From contig JBANAY010000003.1 in assembly GCA_037952775.1 (NCBI GenBank), positions 13,950,001 through 14,014,000 of the forward strand: 64,000 nt of DNA, written 5' to 3'. The DNA comes from Clonostachys chloroleuca. Its lineage: Eukaryota > Ascomycota > Sordariomycetes > Hypocreales > Bionectriaceae. Positions 23,569-34,699 of this stretch are shown in pieces. A program made the translations under genes and the position numbers. Each line of letters opens with the position of its first letter. Position 1 is the first letter of the stretch. The notes beneath the pieces are model-generated. The model was given only the letters and a program-made list of their open reading frames with translations. It searched no databases and was not told the DNA's origin.

Positions 23569-25405
23569 AGTCGAGTGGGGGGAAGTGGCCCGGGGGTGGA
23601 AGTGGCCCACCTAATTTTTGGCCTGCGCGTCTACCCTAAGTCACACACATCATAACAAAAACAATAACAAAAGCTTCAATTCGTGTTTTACGAGCAAAAT
23701 GGCTATATATTCGGAATCAGAAATTAATTCTGCGATTAATGATATACTTGCCGGCTTATCTGCACGCGTTGCTGCAAAGAAATGGGCAATTCCTCGTACA
23801 ACGCTTAGACGACGATTGGAAGATGGCTTGACACGCGCACAAGCGCACGAACACCAACAACGCCTCTCGAAGGCGGAAGAAGAGAGAGTCAGGAGATAGA
23901 TCGTATCTCAAGAATTGCTGGGATACGCACCTATACATCAACAGCTTCGATATATCACTTCCCAGATCCTTCAAGGTCGGAAGGATCTCGAGCCTCTCGG
24001 CAGGTCCTGGGTCAACCAGTTTCTCAGCCGTCAGGAGGGCCTAGGAGTCAAGATTGGAAAGCGAATAGCGTCAGCTAGGCTCAATGGAGCCAATCCTGAG
24101 AATATTAATAGGTTCTTTAATAACTATGACTCGGTCTCTTGGATCAAACCGGAGAACATGTGGAACGCTGACGAGGCTGGTATTATGGAGGGATATGGTC
24201 TCAACAGCCTCGTCATCGGCTCTGACGAAGGAAGCCGTAAGTATACAGTTCTCAAAGGGAACCAAGAGAGGGCTTGGGTTATGCTTGTTGAGGCTATTTC
24301 CGCTGTTGGAGAGACCCTAACTCCTTGTGTTGTATTCAAAGGTGAAGCGGTGCAGCAACAGTGGTTCAAAGATAACTTCAATGAGAAGTAGCTATTTGCA
24401 ACATCGCAAAATGGATGGATTAGCAACGCCCTCGCGCTTGAGTGGCTTCAACGAGTGTTTATTCCGGAAACTGCTCCTGCTGATCCCTCCGAGGCTCGGC
24501 TGCTGATAGTTGACGGCCACGGCTCACACGCAACGCCGGAATTCATGTGGGAATGCTTCCAAAATAATATCTTCCTTCTCTTCTTGCCTGCACACACCTC
24601 GCACGTCTTGCAGCCGCTCGACTTGGGTATATTTTCTGCACTGAAAGCGGCCTATCGAAGACATCTAGAGCGGCTCGATGAAATGCTCGATTCGACTACG
24701 ATTGGAAAGGCCAACTTCCTCGAATGTTATGCCAAAGCTCGCAAGGAGGCTCTAACAGCGAAGAATATCAAGTCAGGATTTCGGGCTACAGGAATTTATC
24801 CTCTAAACCGCCGGAAGGTGCTCCTAAGCAGCCAAGTCATAGCCACAGCCAAGGCGCCCTCAATACCATAAAAGCCGGCCCAGAAGGATAAATACGACCT
24901 TCAAACACCTCGAAATAGCCTTCAAGTTGTTGACACTATGAGGTATCTATGCCCTGCTAGCCCTTGTACGAGAAGGCTGCTCACACGATATAGCCATAAG
25001 GCGGCGCGAACGATCGATTCATTAAGTGTTCAACTGGTCTTGAAAGATCGGGAATTAGAGGCCCAAAAGGCCCTGAATGAACGCCTAAGTCATAAGAAGC
25101 GTAGAGCTGTTGAACCAGATAAGAATGAGATTTTCTGCTCACTTGCGCAGATAAAAGACGTACAAGGTGGGCTTGACGAATTGAGGAGGAAGAGGCAGCG
25201 CGTACGGAAGCCACGAACCTCTAATAACGATAATATCGATGCCGCCATAATCGTCGCGACGAGCTGATCACAATGGTATAATTTTCATAGCTATTGGAGT
25301 TGAATTTATATAGTAATTATTAAGTTGCATCATCAAGGCTGTCAAAAATGTGTGGCATTTGGGGTGGGCCACTTCTACCCCCGGGCCACTTCCCCCCACT
25401 CGACT
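23569..25405 (+). mobile_element. Fot1/pogo-family DNA transposon, about 1.84 kb, full length
   Basis: Terminal inverted repeats of about 43 bases lie at both ends. The left begins AGTCGAGTGGGGGGAAGTGG and the right is its near-exact complement, with one mismatch inside. Within each end the subterminal word GGAAGTGGCCC (one copy with A for G) occurs twice. TA dinucleotides flank the element at 23567-23568 and 25407-25408 (one extra T at the right), as expected for TA target duplication. The transposase frame fills the interior. Full-length ends and one long reading frame with few lesions indicate fairly recent arrival. Confidence 0.9.
23699..25267 (+). pseudogene. Pogo/Fot1 transposase with three in-frame stops
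   Basis: A single reading frame of 523 codons starts MAIYSESEINSAINDILAG. It contains the N-terminal HTH (AAKKWAIPRTTLRRRL), a CENP-B-like second HTH (LGRSWVNQFLSRQEGLG), and the DDE_1 core. The core has NADEAGIMEG (first acidic residue), LLIVDGHGSHATPEF (second) and HVLQPLDLGIFSALK (third). A basic coiled tail (ELRRKRQRVRKPRT) ends at 25267. The only breaks are TAG at 23897-23899 and TAG at 24389-24391, both where family members have tryptophan, plus TAA at 24869-24871, probably a former glutamine. No frameshift. All three fit C-to-T or G-to-A change, so the copy cannot make its own transposase but could be mobilised by an active relative. Confidence 0.85.
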
Positions 25406-25725
25406 TTAGTTCATATATGAACCATATTTTCAGGAACGCCATATTTATATACACAGCGTCAAGGTTTGAGCTCACGGATTACCATGTGATAGCTTACCAT
25501 GTATCTTTTGACAGATGAATATCTTAAGGACTTCTTTATAACTGCAATATTACTCTAGTAATTATGTCCCTAGCTGTGGCAATACACATATTCCAAGCTT
25601 AGGACGTTAAGGTTATAGAGTAGACTGTTGAGTCCTAGGAAGGAAGACGCGGGAAGGTAGGATACTTATTTGCTTCCATCCATAGGCATGAATCACCTGA
25701 TTACCGAACAGGCCGAGGTCATACG

Positions 25726-25757
<32 letters not shown>

Positions 25758-26956
25758 CAAATAGCCTCATTCAGCTCTCACGCTAACGTTATGTAGGGCC
25801 TATATCACATGCTCAGAGCTCAGCCAGCATTTGAGTTCCATAACATTCTTTACTTGTATTAGGAGGCAGAGTTAGTTAAACCTTGTTAGAATGTAAGGTA
25901 TAGATATACTGTAAAAAGAGGAAAGCTTGAACTAGAGTAAGAATAGGATGGTATATTCTCTAGCCATAAGATTCAGTGGCTCCATGTACCTTTCTTAAGC
26001 TCAATCTAGTCACTATATTCCTACAGATAAGAACTTTTCTTTCCAATTAAAAGGATTGGGGGGTGGATTTCTCCCTATTGACTGATTGTGGTTTTAGGAT
26101 AGTATTCAATTATAAGTAGAAGCTGTTAAGGGGTGTGAATCCGTGAGAGGGAGGGATTATCATCACTTTGTGATTCACTCGCTTAGGATTGACTTTTATG
26201 ACCGCTGATGTAGTTGAACCCTATTGGAATGTCTCGGCCCTATCTTCTTGTGGTTGCTGTGTTTTTGTTTGCGCATGGCGTTATAGTGCAGATTATTAAA
26301 TGTTCTTTTGTGTCGGCAAAAGGACTTCCCAGATGGGCTGCGAATACTTATGGATGGATACTGGCTAGTGGTATCTTATTCTTAGTGGCCATATTTAATA
26401 ACTTTTGCAGCTTCTTTAGTATCTATAATACTTATAACCTTTTACAGCAAAATAAAAAAATGAAATTCTCTACGAGGAGGCACTCTGCGCACCAAGATTG
26501 AATCTAGCTATACTCCTACTCTCTCATAAAGTGTCAAAATGGCGTAATATATTCGTAGCCCATAATCAGAGCCATATTGCATACTGGTTTAAGGTGCTTT
26601 AAAGGTACTCGTTGACCTTCAACATATGATAATCTTTACAGTAAAAACTTGAATTTTACTACTCTATAGCAATAGGGTTCATCTAGTGGCAACAAAGCCA
26701 ATTTCGGCTTTATAGAGCAGTCTGGACTTTATCTAACCTATATTTAGAGATTATATCACAGAAATCTCTCTTCAGTAATATGGAACAGGCATCATTGAGT
26801 GTTTCAATAGAAGAGAGTCTATCTAATAATCGCATATAAATAGCCCCCTTACCCACCTCTCTTGAAAGAATTCTATTAACAAATAGCAATCAGAACACAT
26901 ATGTTACTGAACTAAGTTTTTGAAATCCTATTACATTTCTAATATATTTAACAAAA
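25406..26956. other. A/T-rich stretch without supported genes
   Basis: Contains a pure A-run of 31 bases at 25726-25756. A 95-codon plus-strand frame at 26214-26501 has two hydrophobic segments (YLLVVAVFLFAHGVIVQ and ILASGILFLVAIF) and could encode a tiny membrane protein, but no family is recognised. 26640-26950 precedes a secreted-protein gene and presumably holds its promoter. Confidence 0.35.
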
Positions 26957-27289
26957 ATGCACTTCAAAGCTTTCCTTCTCCTTGCGGCTGCAGCTGGGGC
27001 CATGGCTGCCTGCGATGGATCGTCAAGCTGCGAGAAAACATGCACATGCAACTGCCCGGGCACCACATTGCAAACTAACGGTGCTAATGGCTGTACTCCC
27101 GGTGCCCTTATAGCTCAAGGAGTTACTTGTCCTGGTGGTGGCGGCCCGACAGTCGTTAAGAAGCAATGCGATGAAGTCTGTCCTGCTTGCGACTGCGCAA
27201 ATACACCCACTTGCGATCCTGCGCATGATACCAATGGCTGTCGGCAACAAATTGCCAGGTGTGGTGTTACCTGCAAGTGTAACACATAA
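26957..27289 (+). CDS. Small secreted protein with 16 cysteines and an internal duplication, 110 aa
   Basis: Signal peptide MHFKAFLLLAAAAGAMAA, then two similar cysteine-rich halves separated by a glycine-rich linker (CPGGGGPTVVKKQC). The first half has EKTCTCNCPG...NGANGC...AQGVTC; the second has DEVCPACDC...DTNGC...ARCGVTCKC. The matching spacing (NGC followed by VTC) indicates an ancient tandem duplication. Sixteen cysteines in the mature part suggest eight disulphides. There is no intron and the frame is intact. The surrounding sequence is A/T-rich and gene-poor, a setting common for effector-like genes. Family and function are not recognised. Confidence 0.7.
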   Translation: MHFKAFLLLAAAAGAMAACDGSSSCEKTCTCNCPGTTLQTNGANGCTPGALIAQGVTCPGGGGPTVVKKQCDEVCPACDCANTPTCDPAHDTNGCRQQIARCGVTCKCNT

Positions 27290-27854
27290 TTATGGTAGGT
27301 GCCTAAAGGCTCAGACTGAGATATATTCTTATCATTACTAACCTTTCTCAAGCTTTTTACTTTTCTCTTTATTTCCTCCACCCTCACTATAGGGGAGTAA
27401 CGCTTTAAAAAAGTAAAACTACAGAAAGATGGGGACAAAAAAAAAACTTTAACAGGAGGATTATTTGAAAACTTTGTAATTAGCTGATATTCTTGACTTA
27501 TACTGAGGGTTAATATATTTAATATGCTAGGGCCTAAGCTCTAGACACCGACCTGGCCAAGGAAACATATGTTATAATTCAACTTCACGAAATAGTAGTT
27601 ATTAGTTATTATGCTAGGTCTCAATTTCATTTCATCTAATTCTTCAGCCTGAAGACACTTAATAAGTTTACTTTACTTAATACGAAAGTGGGTGATTGGG
27701 ACTCTAGCTGATACCCTATTACTATCTATTTCATACCCAAGGTGCTCTCAGTAATTACAGAGCAAAGTACCTATAATTACAATAACTACTTTAAGAACCC
27801 TTTATCCTCATCCGCGTTCCTCAGGCACTTAGGACTTTAAAGATCGTACGCGGC
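27290..27854. other. A/T-rich intergenic stretch
   Basis: Nothing recognisable on either strand beyond the 3' flank of the secreted-protein gene. Confidence 0.4.
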
Positions 27855-28211
27855 TTCTCCATGAACTCTGTCCCTTGGGTCTAGGTTCCTGAGGTTCTAC
27901 CCCTCAAGGCTCGAGCTCGCGGTACTGCTATCGGCATTAGCTCCAACTGGTTGTGGAACTTTGTTATTGTTATGATTACACCTGTGATCATTAACCGCTT
28001 GAACTGGAAAGGTTACCTGATCTTCATGGCCACAAACTTCGTGTTTGTGCCTACTATTTGGTGGTATTACCCTGAGACCAGCAACTCTTCTCTTGAGGAT
28101 ATGGATAGCTTCTTCGCTAGTGATGAGAACCCTGTTGCTGCCGCACGTCACATGGCCAAGGCAATGAAGGAAGGTCGATACAGACCCTCAGGTGCTGAGG
28201 TTTCAGAATGA
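27855..28211 (+). pseudogene. C-terminal fragment of an MFS sugar transporter
   Basis: The sequence spells NSVPWV, a TAG codon, then VPEVLPLKARARGTAIGIS and NWLWNFVIVMITPVIINRL. A last membrane helix (GYLIFMATNFVFVPTIWWYY) follows, then PETSNSSLEDMDSFFAS. The VPEVLPLxARxRG motif and the PETxxxxLEDMDxxF tail identify the fungal sugar-porter family. Only the last quarter of a roughly 530-residue transporter is present. The in-frame TAG near 27890 and missing upstream helices make it a pseudogene. The tail itself is undamaged to the stop at 28209-28211. Confidence 0.8.
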
Positions 28212-28544
28212 GAAGAGTGACGGACAGTAGGTTTAGCACATGACATAGCTATATGCAGAAGAGTCTGGTCTGCAAGTGTGAGGAAGGATGAGAATAAGCG
28301 TTAAGGTGATAGTAAACATAATAACAATTATTAAATTTGGTCCCCACTAAGAGTTACTTGCGGACCATAAGTAGGACCAACACTGATATGGGCCCAGTTC
28401 GAGGCCTACATCCCGGCTTCGCCACCCATTAACACAATGGCACCAGGTCGCTGGTGATCCAGTTTATCTGATGAGTTCTGCGACACTGAGGGAACAAACA
28501 TTTCTCATGGTCTCGGCCGCTAGTAATGACCATCTTCTACAGCC
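28212..28544. other. Short unassigned stretch
   Basis: No coding or repeat signal that I can support. It may include further, unrecognisable decay of the regulator copy that follows. Confidence 0.3.
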
Positions 28545-29075
28545 AGTCGTATGAGGATTTTGTTACATGCTCAACTAGGGCACCCGTTGTCATGACCTTT
28601 CACATATCTATCATAGGTAAGGAACATGATATAACCAAGTATAGGCAGAGGGTATAGCAAGATCAGGTCAGCAGAACTCAGTGTAGTAAAGTGCTCTCTG
28701 TATCGCTCTATATATAGAATATATTTCTCTTACAATACTGGATTTAAAGATGTAGGTGAGTGAAATGCCTGTCTGTCACGAGATGGATATTGGTGAATTG
28801 AAAATTGGGAACATTCTATTCCTCTTTCTTAACCTCTTCAAAAGCCGGAGCTTTACGCTCAAGCTCCTTCAGACATCTCTTTATTCTTTTGTCTAATTGA
28901 TTTTAATTTTGTCCCTACATTCACTCACCAAAAGGTAATTTAGTATTTAACTCATTATATTTCCGCTGGGTTAGTCGGTTCTGCAGCTTTCGGCGCTAAA
29001 CTAGATCGCTATTTTAGTCCAATTCCCCTTAGTGTTCATAAGGCCATCAGTGAAAATGACAGGGGCCTGGGCCAG
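28545..29075 (-). pseudogene. Mutated partial copy of the bZIP/zinc-cluster regulator at 43826
   Basis: Read on the minus strand, this segment aligns with the region 43865-44400 of the intact gene, including its first intron. Shared words include CGCCGAAAGCTGCAGAACCG (one change), GAGCTTGAGCGTAA and AAAGCTCCGGCTT (one change), and GACAGGCAT and ATAGAGCGATAC later on. The copy shows many C-to-T and G-to-A differences (for example GATCCAGCT becoming GATCTAGTT and GAGGAACAG becoming GAGGAATAG, a stop). This is the signature of repeat-induced point mutation acting on a duplicate. The copy lacks the start, the C-terminal zinc cluster and an open frame. Confidence 0.7.
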
Positions 29076-31330
29076 CATAACTTAACCCAGCGTCTTGTCA
29101 TTGGTTATGAACCACAAGAGAATTGTTGTGAGACACTCGAGCAATGTTTCATGCACCCGACATTTGGGCCAGAGCGTGCGCGAGCTTTTCATTCTTTCAT
29201 TCGGCGGGTTTAGGGAACCCGAGGAGGGAGAGGGCATGACCCGGACGAAGGATGGAATTGAACCTTACAACACCGGGTAAGATACCAAGTGCCAGGGCGG
29301 CGTTAGAAGCGAATGTGCTTGGCTCGAAGTTGGTCATAATTTGATATTGAGCTTCTGATACTGACACTGAGATGAAGATGGGTAGTATTGATGTGATTTA
29401 AGTGGCAATGAAAATGATCCGAATGTAATTGCGTCCGCGTTGAGGCGTCGTGTCTCAGGAGAAGGGGTGAGAGGGGTGGTTTTCTTAGCGCTGTGTCGTC
29501 TGGCAACGTATTCCTTGCCGAAAGCACCTTAAGCGCCCTCCCTACTAGACAGGGACTGCTGTTGGTCAGACACTACTTATATTTAAGGCGAAACTCAGAT
29601 CAGCATCAGCCAACCTTGCCGAGATGAGATCATCCATCTATACGCCTCTCGGTCTTCCACCAGGACGCTGAGGCTTATTTGTTTGGGCAAAGACTATACC
29701 TTGGACCTCCTGGAAAGTGAATTTCGAAGCTACTTTTGACGATATTGAGGGGGCGAACGCTACTGACTGAAGCGCGTTCCACTAGCTCACAAGCTTCTCA
29801 GTTTCTGCTAGAAGACCTGCTTGAGCAGGCAGTATCAGTCAATCTATAAGAAAGCTCGAGAAGAACAGTATTGCTAGTGATTTGATCCAGGGAGGACACA
29901 CAAATTACCTCAACAAATGAAAACTGCACCGCATCTTTTGCTTGATATTGCTTAGGCTTTGTTTATCAATAAAAGACGGTAAAAGCTCTACATGCCATTT
30001 GCCATCCTAATAAAAAGAATAATATTTTGCTACTGGATAGTTAATTATGCTTCTTCAACCTACATTAATTGGTACGGATAGCTAATTGCCTACCATTGCC
30101 CCCAGAGACAGGTTTCATGCATCATCCGCGACAAAACATTGTCTCCAAAGCTAAGAGTGAGTTCTCCCCCAAAATATGGCTCGCATTATATAATAGATCA
30201 GAGCCTAATTCTCAATTAAGTGTGCCATGGGAGCAGGTGTTCCTATGTCTGCCTACAGCTAGGATGACGCTTCGGACTTTAAAACCCAGCGGGATTATCC
30301 GTTGCTACTATGAGTAAAAGGTGGGCTTTTGGCTTAAACGGGAGTACCAATGGTCCAAAACCTAATTAGATTTGTCATGGGAACCCTGATAGGAGCAGGG
30401 TTCGCATATCTGCCTTTAGATGGGATGGCGCTTCGGACTTTAAAGCCTCGCGGGATTATCTGTTGCCGCAATAAGTAAAAGGTGGGCTATTCACTTGAAA
30501 CGGGATAACATCGAGCAATTATGTCCGTTCTTATTCCAAATTTGTATATGCCACGTTTGGAGAACGGCCACTCTCTCAGTCTCGCACCAGAACGGAAAGT
30601 CAGATTAACCCCGATATGCCGGCTCTTAAGTCTATCTTTACGGCAGCTGGGGGTCGTACGAGAAAACAAACTTCGATGTAGCTTGGCCACTCATCATAGC
30701 ATGAGGTATTGTCCAATCGTTTTTTGATGTTAGGCTCTTGGTCAAGGCTGACCGCTCTGTAATCTAGCGAAAGAAAGCACCCTTCGAATTGATATGTTGT
30801 AATGTTTGGAGACTGGGAGAATATCTTGTTCATGCTGCCGTGCCTCAAAATGGGCAAAGACGTATTCATGCAAACTTAAAACTAACCCACCACGACTGAA
30901 GCCTGTAAAAGCTAAGGCCATGTTCATATCTTGTACTAGCACATAGCCATTGGTCCATGAACGACACCAAAACCAACTAGTGCGACGATGCTCAGATGCA
31001 CAGCCCAGTGGGCTGGGGTAGGAGTGGCCAACCAGCCAGGAAGAGAGGAACAGCCAGCGGTAACCAAGGGGGTGTTACGACCTGAAATCAGTCAAAGAGA
31101 TGAACGCATAGGTCTGTAGATACACTAGGCCACGTCAGCCGGCAAGGTGCAGTGACGACGATTTTAGCTGAAATGAAACGCATCATAGCTTTGGGTCATG
31201 TATAAATAAAGGATTGAAAGACCTACGGGGACTACCCATCTCATCATGCATTACTTCAAAGATTACTTACAGTAATTGCATCCCAAAAGATCTCCATCTA
31301 CACGCCAGAAGACACCCTCAAGGAACCAAA
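29076..31330. other. Gene-free stretch with a local duplication
   Basis: No supported gene. A roughly 150-base imperfect tandem duplication lies at 30195-30505. 31100-31330 is the likely promoter of the hydrolase gene, with TATAAATAAA at 31201. Confidence 0.4.
30195..30505. repeat. Imperfect tandem duplication, about 150-bp unit
   Basis: The two halves share GACGCTTCGGACTTTAAA/GGCGCTTCGGACTTTAAAG, GCGGGATTATC and AGTAAAAGGTGGGCT in the same order, plus a weaker CCTAATT...GGGAGCAGG start. Divergence suggests an old event. No coding sense is visible. Confidence 0.65.
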
Positions 31331-32367
31331 ATGCGGTTCTCTCAATCCCTTTACTCCTCATTACTCCTTATACCTCTAGCTGTCGTCAGTGGTCAGGAAA
31401 CAGGAATACCCCGCGACCAAGAGACAGGAACCTACCCCCTGTTCCTCCCGCGACCCCGCCTCCCGAGGCTGTTATCCAAACCATCATCAACGGCGTTGGT
31501 GACGGGTTTCTCGGAACTCAGAACTTTGACCACCCCCTCCACAGGCCGGAGGAAGTTGGCCTTCAATATGAGAATGTAACCTTCACCTCGGAGGACGGTG
31601 TGACCTCTGCCGGCTGGTTTTTCCCCAAGGAGGGCTCGGATAAGCTCATCATCGCCAACCATCCTCGATGGTTCAACCGAGGCGGAATCCGCGGGTACAC
31701 AGAGGAGGAGGCTCGTGCACCTGGAAGCTACTGGGCGGTCAACTTTATCCCCGACTACGAGATTCTTCACAACGCTGGATACAACGTCCTAGCTTACGAG
31801 TACCGCAATCACGGCGATAGCGATTCCATATATGCTCATACCTTGGGCTTGCTGGAGTCACAGGACATGGTCGCAGCGCTGAACTACGTCCACAGCCGCG
31901 AAGACACCAAGAACATGAAGATTGGCCTCTTCAGCAAATGCGTCGGCGCCAACTCGAACCTTCACGCATACAGACTCCACCCCGAGGCATTCGAGGGCGT
32001 CAAGGCCCAGGTATTTGCCCAGCCTCTGACTGTCAGGGTCCGCCTATCCAGGGTCTTGGAGCTTCTCGGTATCTCGCTTGACTACATGCCAGCTGTCGAC
32101 GACTCGCTCTACAACGCTACTAACTTCCGCTTTGAGGACTATGAGCTTGTCCCAAGTGCTAGCCTGGTCCAGATCCCTACTTTTGTCTACCAAGTTCACG
32201 ACGACTTCAACACGCTGCCTAGTGATGTTCAGTCCGTATACGACGCCATGCCAGTTGAAGACAAGAGTTTGTACTGGATTACAGGCACCGACCGCCGCTG
32301 GGATGCATACAGCTGGTTCCAGGAACATCCCGAGCAAGTCGTGGCGTGGTTCGACCGCCTTCTTTGA
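31331..32367 (+). CDS. Secreted alpha/beta hydrolase-fold protein (possible frame break near the N-terminus)
   Basis: The ATG at 31331 opens a signal peptide (MRFSQSLYSSLLLIPLAVVSG). The mature domain reads in another frame from about 31435 (PPATPPPEAVIQTIINGVGDG) to the stop at 32365-32367. The two frames can be joined only by a one-base change near the five-C run at 31435-31439 or by a very small unseen intron. The hydrolase shows WFFPKEGSDKLIIANHP, an oxyanion-type loop region, NVLAYEYRNHGDSDS, the nucleophile elbow GLFSKCVGANS, and late acidic and histidine-containing segments (FVYQVHDDFNT, EHPEQVV). The elbow has cysteine rather than serine as the likely nucleophile. Related fungal proteins are secreted hydrolases of unknown substrate. 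Confidence 0.6.
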
Positions 32368-33325
32368 AGTTGTACCATAGAAAATCGTCATCAAGCGTGG
32401 ATCGTCGAGGCTGTATAGGCATTTCATGTATTACAAAACATTGTTGTTGTGGACGTCGCCATTTATAATCTAAGATGTATTCAAGGCTTGTATGAACTGG
32501 TCGCTTGTATGGGGGTTTACGAACGGAGGGCTGATCAACAACGGACCCAGCTTAGCAGGCTAGCCGTATGGGTGGTCGGAAGATGTGTAGAAGATTCATT
32601 TCTGTGTGAGGGATTACTTTGTGTAATCCGTATTAGTCGATTAGATTGGGTTTGTAGTAGAGTTACTTAAAAATGAAGCTGTCAAATTAGCTCAAGTTTC
32701 TGTTACTACCGGCGGTAAAATTGTTTCACTGAAATCTAACATCTTGGGCCGTGCAAATAGTAGCCCGCAGGCCTAACAATCGGTATAATTATGGATGGAA
32801 AATATCATATACGGAGAATCGTCGAGGAAAGCAAGTACGCTATAACATATAATCCGTTTGCGGGTACTAGTCACAACATATTAAATGGGAAGAGGTCACA
32901 GACAATCACACTTCAGAAGTCGCTTGAGACCTGAGACCCAAGATTAGATGTGAGTTGCCTTTTGGTTGTGATGGTTAGTTGTACTTTAGTTCCCGGTGTG
33001 GCTCATGAAAGCACACTTGTGCATGAGACCGTGACATCAACACTTCCCAACTTTGTACTTTCATGGGGTGTATTATATATGTCACAGGTTGATCAGGCAG
33101 TTCAGTGATGGATGCATTGAAGAGTGGCTAATGTACCTTACTTAGCAATACGCAACCTGAGACAGATGATTAAGCACAGTTACTATCACCACCCCTCTCC
33201 CGCCGCGTCTAGTACTTATGCCAAGGTAAACACCCAAAACAGTCCAACCGTTCCGTTTACTGCCTGTTGACATCCATGAGCTAGGTAGGATTGAATGCAA
33301 AATCGACCCCATTCACATTCCCACC
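32368..33325. other. Intergenic stretch between hydrolase and aegerolysin-like gene
   Basis: No supported coding sequence; contains the 3' ends of two convergent genes. Confidence 0.45.
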
Positions 33326-33811
33326 TCAAGCCAACTTGGCAATCACAAACTCCATGTTTCCAATTGTCGAGTCCTGCTGCACGGGGTCATGGTGAATGGA
33401 GTAATCAGATGTGTGGGGATCCCAGTCCAAGGGGTCGAAGACGTTGGGGTGCGCACCCCAAGGCGCACTCCAGTAGACACGGCAGATCTTTGTCTCGTGC
33501 TCACCGTCCCACTCATAAAAGGTCAGATAGCCCTCAGTGCCGATGGCCGCGTCCGACCGCCCGCATGAAGATACGAGACCCTGCCCCTGGGGCGGGACGA
33601 CTGTCTTGTTGACCTCGTTTGCGCTGATCTCGTTGTCTTTGCTGCCCTGGTAGAATTTTCACTAGGGAGGTTCAATCGGGTTAGATGGAAGCCAACTTTG
33701 ATGAAATGGGAGAAGGGAGACTTACGATTCGAGCCTGGCCTCCTTGACTCGAATATCACCCTTGCGCAGGCGATTTCGAATCTTGAGGGCGATCCATTGC
33801 TTGTAGGCCAT
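33326..33811 (-). pseudogene. Aegerolysin-family protein, apparent splice or frame lesion
   Basis: Aegerolysins are small beta-sandwich proteins that bind specific membrane lipids, and some act in haemolysis with partner proteins. The start at 33811 opens MAYKQWIALKIRNRL. After a short intron (33725-33662) the second exon shows the family hallmarks SCGRSDAAIGTEGYL and VYWSAPWGAHPN, and ends at 33326 after about 140 codons, the usual family length. With the only visible GT and AG sites the two exons are out of phase, and a TGA sits just where family members carry a conserved tryptophan. The gene therefore looks broken at the exon junction, unless a rare non-AG acceptor is used. No MACPF partner gene is present nearby. 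Family assignment is firm; activity is doubtful. Confidence 0.7.
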
Positions 33812-34699
33812 TGTTATGAAGATGGTGCGTGAATTGTATTGAAAACTTGAGTTGAGAGAAAAGGTTATAGGAGACTATAAAACTTTGTTGAGGATTTAAT
33901 TACGTCGAAGAGAGCAGAGATGTCGAGACTTATATATCCCGAATGTTTCAAGGAACCGATGCCGGCATAGCCTAGCTCTCTTTGAAGAGTGAAGAGTGAA
34001 CTTCTAGCTACGATAGTTGATGTTGATGTCATCGAGTGATGAAGATGGTCATACACGAATAGGACACATATGCCGAGCATCGGCACTCGTTCAGTCGGTG
34101 GACTTGCCGTCATGCAAACCGGAGACGACCGAACACACGAGCCGCTTGGTGTGACATAGGATGCATACAGTGACGTAGCTGAATTGTGGATTCTTCTCAC
34201 CGTATGTTGCAAAAACTGAGCCCAGTAGCCCAAATATCTCATCGGGTGATTCGATAGTGCGAGTTGATTAGGATAGCTCCCCGCATTCAGCTCCCACATC
34301 TAAGAGAGTGGTAGAGATTCCTTCTTGTTACGTCGTGGTGACATGCAGCCGTTGTCCTATAGTGGGACGGGACGATCCATGATTATGCATGGCGCTCCCG
34401 TTGTGTATAGTTACTTTGAAACTAGTTACGGGCCGTTCGAGAGAGACAGTCGAACATTTTCCTCTTCCGCTGCCGGAAGTGGACAGCATACCGTACTGAG
34501 ATGCTTCAATGCACCGATACCCGAAGAGGCAACATCTCCTTCTATCTTGGAGGGAAGTCACCTTCTGACAACCAAAAATGGACACCAAACATGGAGGCTG
34601 TGCGAGCAACTATCCGGTTTGCATTGGCCACAGGCCGCCTTGATGCAAGTTAACGGATGAAGACAGACCCGGACCTATTACTTCCCCCACTAACCCACT
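33812..34699. other. Gene-free stretch
   Basis: Frames at 33865-34299 (minus) and 34325-34660 (plus) have no family pattern. The region includes the presumed promoter of the aegerolysin-like gene. Confidence 0.4.

Noticed and set aside
25726..25756. 31-base A-run as a retrocopy or LINE poly-A tail
   Set aside because: No processed gene or LINE coding sequence precedes it on either strand.
33865..34299. 144-codon minus-strand open frame as a gene
   Set aside because: No domain, signal peptide or coding-like composition; it lies in the promoter region of the aegerolysin-like gene.
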